From LC029 sp036676475 (GTDB lineage: Bacteria > Bacillota > Bacilli > Aneurinibacillales > RAOX-1): 16,357 nucleotides of DNA. The stretch is taken from positions 1 through 16,357 of the forward strand of contig JAKFCU010000015.1 of NCBI GenBank assembly GCA_036676475.1, given 5' to 3'. How positions within the stretch are numbered: position 1 is the stretch's first letter; each line of letters begins with the position of its first letter. Positions 14,571 through 16,357 of the stretch are shown one piece after another. Position numbers and translations under genes: made by a program. Below the pieces are notes generated by a model. The model saw only the letters and a program-made list of their open reading frames with translations. It was not told the DNA's origin and did no database searches.

Positions 14571-15455
14571 CTAAATTTCAATCTCTATGCTGTCCATAGC
14601 TAAAGCTCGATCTTGAGCATTCGGTAAACTATAGCGTCGAGTCGTATCCAACCTTTGATGACCCGCAATTTCGGCTACCAGCACCAGATCATTCCCCTGA
14701 CGAACCAGGTTGGTTAAACACGTATGTCGTAAAACGTGAGCGGACAGAACCAGTCCTGCATCTTGACCCAATTGCCGGATTAGAGCATCCACGGATCGAC
14801 GAGAAAGCCTCTTTCCAGAACGAGCAAGGAAAAGAGCAGGGGTATTCTCGTCTATAAACCTCTTTTGACGCTCCGATAACCATTTGGATAAAGCCGTCCG
14901 AACAGAAGCATTAAGCGGAACCTCTCGATACCGGTCTCCTTTTCCCTGGCGCACCACAACATGTCCTTTTCGTTCTGACAAAGCCACGTCTTCTAAGTTG
15001 AGCGAAACGCACTCACTAATCCGAAGACCGGTATAAAACAATAACAAGGCAAGAGCTTGATCCCGGAATGACTTATGGCGATCTACAGCACGTAAGAATC
15101 TCTTTTGTTCTTCTGATTCCAATGCCCGAGGTGCATGCTGGGGTAGTGATTCTCGTTTCACATAGGGACGACCGATTTGTTGATAATGGACATAAAAGTG
15201 GTCAAGAGCAGCTAGTGCTAAGTTAACAGATGCTGGCTTGATTTGCTGGACTGTTTTCAGATGTGATTTGAAATCTCGAACGGCATAATCCCGGGCATAA
15301 GGATCCGTGAATGGATCACCGTAACCCGCAGGATAGGTTTGAAGATAGGTAAGATATTTGGTTACCCATTGACGATACGCTTGCCGGGTCTCATTCGCCA
15401 ATGGTTGTCGTAATAGCCATTCATAATAATCTTTTTCCACTGTATCGGAGATCAC
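14571..15455 (-). CDS. tnpI: Tyrosine recombinase TnpI (cointegrate resolvase)
   Basis: 294 residues from a GTG start, with AGGAG about 10 nt upstream; Tn4430 TnpI has 284. The N-terminal ~100 residues are the SAM-like core-binding domain (YEWLLRQPLANETRQAYRQW). The catalytic residues of the phage-integrase family are all present: R145 (TGLRISE), K172 (QGKGDR), H240 and R243 (HVLRHT), H266 (AGHQRL) and nucleophile Y275 (TTRRYSLP). In this transposon group the enzyme resolves cointegrates at an internal site located upstream of its gene, here at 15839-15934, and may repress the operon by binding there. It is preceded by the 110-residue ORF with an 18-bp gap. Confidence 0.93.
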   Translation of the reverse strand: MISDTVEKDYYEWLLRQPLANETRQAYRQWVTKYLTYLQTYPAGYGDPFTDPYARDYAVRDFKSHLKTVQQIKPASVNLALAALDHFYVHYQQIGRPYVKRESLPQHAPRALESEEQKRFLRAVDRHKSFRDQALALLLFYTGLRISECVSLNLEDVALSERKGHVVVRQGKGDRYREVPLNASVRTALSKWLSERQKRFIDENTPALFLARSGKRLSRRSVDALIRQLGQDAGLVLSAHVLRHTCLTNLVRQGNDLVLVAEIAGHQRLDTTRRYSLPNAQDRALAMDSIEIEI

Positions 15456-15473
15456 CTTTTATCCACTCCTAAA

Positions 15474-15806
15474 TTAGAAATCATCCTCTTCGTCTTCCAT
15501 CTGATCTTCTAAACGCTGTTGTTTATAAATCTTCACCGACTCAAGCAAGCTGTCCGATTTTCGCTCACCCAGCTCCTCAAGAAAATCAATAAACTCATCT
15601 GGTCCTCCTTCGTTCTCAAAGTCTGTGACCAAATCCATAATGTTCCACTCCAGAAGCTCTAACTCTTCCGTTGTACAACTTTTCAAAAATTCCATTGTCT
15701 CGTACATGTCTTTTTTCAATTTGAGGTATATCTCAAATTCATCGTCGTCCCAAAAACGATCGTTGTTTCGATGTAGCATCCAACGGATTTTTTCGGTATC
15801 TAACAT
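15474..15806 (-). CDS. Small acidic protein, first gene of the tnpI-tnpA operon
   Basis: 110 residues, very acidic and largely helical, with three segments: RWMLHRNNDRFWDDDEFEIY, a middle MYETMEFLKSCTTEELELLE, and an acidic tail RLEDQMEDEEDDF. GGAGAGGAG precedes the ATG by 8 nt. It lies between the resolution site and tnpI, in the same direction and with an 18-bp gap to tnpI, so it shares their transcript. Acidic, DNA-mimic-like composition could fit a modulator of TnpI or TnpA, or an antirestriction or immunity-type cargo protein; there is no decisive motif. I do not recognise the family. Confidence 0.75.
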   Translation of the reverse strand: MLDTEKIRWMLHRNNDRFWDDDEFEIYLKLKKDMYETMEFLKSCTTEELELLEWNIMDLVTDFENEGGPDEFIDFLEELGERKSDSLLESVKIYKQQRLEDQMEDEEDDF

Positions 15807-15838
15807 CGTGGTTTCTCCTCTCCATGCCCATTCTCTTA

Positions 15839-15934
15839 TTACTGGTAATAAAATAATAGAGATAATACGTTCTATTTATCGTGTTACTGGCAGTATATCA
15901 GTATTTAATATGCCAGTAAATAGAATTATTGGCA
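15839..15934. promoter_or_regulatory. TnpI internal resolution site (res/IRS-like)
   Basis: Four copies of TTAYTGGYA are seen: 15839-15847 (+), 15884-15892 (+), 15911-15919 (-) and 15926-15934 (+). The second and third face each other across 18 bases and, with extended arms, make a 36-bp imperfect palindrome that would be the crossover core; the first and fourth would be accessory sites. This copies the layout known for Tn4430 (an inverted core pair plus further motifs upstream of tnpI). Confidence 0.7.
15892..15920 (-). promoter_or_regulatory. Probable operon promoter inside the resolution core
   Basis: Read on the minus strand, TTTACT (15920-15915) and TATACT (15897-15892) are 17 bases apart. 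TnpI bound at the core would cover both boxes, giving autoregulation. The -35 matches consensus in four of six positions, so this is tentative. Confidence 0.4.
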
Positions 15935-16064
15935 TTAAAGTCTGAGTAGGGTTCTACTTCAAGGAACAAGGTTTTTTAAATTGGTATAATTTGTCGAATG
16001 AAATAAATATACATCATTTTATGTCAATGGTAATATATTACTGAAATTACAATTATTAATAGTT

Positions 16065-16148
16065 AGATAAAGGCAAACCCGTACGAAAATCGGCGACGCA
16101 AAGCTAAAGGGGCTAAGGTCTATAGACTATGTCAGCCAGCTACCGAAT
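16065..16148 (+). ncRNA. Cyclic-di-GMP-I (GEMM) riboswitch
   Basis: The conserved blocks occur in the right order and spacing: AGGCAAACC (16070-16078), a GAAA tetraloop (16085-16088), GACGCAAAGC (16095-16104), GGGCTAAGG (its CTAAG is the tetraloop receptor) and GTCAGCCAGCTACCG closing the second arm. These are the ligand-binding and docking elements of the class-I aptamer, which senses the bacterial second messenger c-di-GMP. The second stem is formed by GTC-TATA-GAC (16118-16127). A terminator hairpin follows within ten bases as expression platform. Confidence 0.88.
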
Positions 16149-16152
16149 ATAG

Positions 16153-16190
16153 GAGAAGACATCCCTGATTCGGGATGTCTTCTTAATGTG
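16153..16190 (+). terminator. Expression-platform terminator of the riboswitch
   Basis: GAAGACATCCC (16155-16165) pairs perfectly with 16172-16182 around a 6-nt loop, followed by TTAATGTG, a weak T-run. It can serve as a ligand-controlled terminator; the exact antiterminator was not worked out. Confidence 0.75.
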
Positions 16191-16235
16191 TTAGTAGAAT
16201 AGTAACTACTTAAGTTGGTTGCTATAACTATAATT

Positions 16236-16273
16236 GGGGTACCGTCAGGAAAATGCGGATTTACAACGCTAAG
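16236..16273 (+). repeat. Tn3-type 38-bp inverted repeat, Tn4430-like
   Basis: Starts GGGGTACCGTCAGG and ends ACAACGCTAAG, exactly 38 bases. GGGGTACCG-x-CAG and the ending ACGCTAAG agree with the Tn4430 end as I recall it. The outer end is on the left, so the element it belongs to extends to the right, out of the window. A related TTTAACAACGTTAAG follows at 16300-16314. It is a different sequence from the ends at 9930 and 11485. Confidence 0.75.
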
Positions 16274-16357
16274 CCCATTTTCAAGACAATTCCCCCATTT
16301 TTAACAACGTTAAGAATGTTTTAGTGGTCTTAAAGAATCTAACGAGACCATTTTCTC

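Larger units (their letters stand above)
11485..15934 (-). mobile_element. Tn3-family transposon, Tn4430/Tn5401 type, minimal visible extent
   Basis: From the left repeat at 11485 the unit holds tnpA, tnpI, a small acidic ORF and a resolution site, with all genes leftward. The order (resolution site, tnpI, tnpA, end) and use of a tyrosine recombinase in place of a serine resolvase are those of Tn4430 and Tn5401. No matching right end with the CTTA...CCCC layout is found before the window ends. A weak candidate, CTTA at 16209 following AGTAAC, would be cut off by the repeat at 16236. Confidence 0.75.

Noticed and set aside
16209..16235. Right end of the tnpI-tnpA transposon, beginning CTTAAGTTGG after AGTAAC
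   Set aside because: AGTAAC followed by CTTA echoes the left end, but only about half of the 27 bases before 16236 match and no CCCC tip is present. Kept only as a weak candidate.
1..16357. CRISPR arrays, tRNA or rRNA genes
   Set aside because: No regularly spaced repeats, cloverleaf-like or rRNA-like sequences were seen.

Overview
The window looks like an accessory region, probably plasmid or other mobile DNA, of a low-GC Gram-positive bacterium of the order Bacillales. The evidence is strong purine-rich Shine-Dalgarno sites, AT-rich intergenic DNA with many intrinsic terminators, a Gram-positive style lipoprotein nuclease, an IS231-type IS4 insertion sequence, a Tn3-family transposon of the Tn4430/Tn5401 (TnpI) type and a class-I cyclic-di-GMP riboswitch. 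Genus cannot be fixed from this sequence. The first ~690 bases are an exception: a GC-rich piece of an AraC-type regulator with proteobacterial-style codon use that runs directly into a broken AT-rich reading frame.

Layout: (1) 1-891, truncated AraC-type regulator abutting a gene remnant. (2) 1155-2153, secreted lipoprotein nuclease with a C-terminal Excalibur motif. (3) 2200-6490, a plasmid-like block: a LexA-box-like promoter over a dead reading frame, two genes carrying the same ribbon-helix-helix-like repeat (2945-3256 and 5843-6487), a tiny zinc-ribbon gene on the minus strand, a GC-rich and strongly folded leader of about 300 nt in front of a stand-alone JAB-domain RadC gene, and a two-gene unit of unknown function. 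(4) 6600-8200, decayed DNA with an nfrA-like nitroreductase fragment whose C-terminal half precedes its N-terminal half, followed by two small intact-looking genes. (5) 8236-11550, a Tn3-type terminal repeat split at its tip by a complete IS231-like element, then a two-frame gene that is either frameshifted or uses a slippery heptamer. (6) 11485-16235, a second Tn3-family unit whose left inverted repeat overlaps the 3' end of that gene; it carries tnpA, tnpI, a small acidic ORF and a TnpI-type resolution site, all transcribed leftward. (7) 16060-16357, a c-di-GMP-I riboswitch with terminator, followed not by a gene but by a third Tn3-type inverted repeat.

The right half reads as nested mobile elements. 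IS231-type elements are known to favour Tn4430-type termini with a GGG-N5-CCC core, and that is what is seen here. All three Tn3-type ends visible have the same orientation (outer end left), so the matching right ends must lie outside the window or have been lost. The tnpI-tnpA operon and the resolution site, which contains its likely promoter, form a self-regulated transposition/resolution module. Coordinates and motifs were read by eye; family assignments rest on recalled motifs, not on searches.
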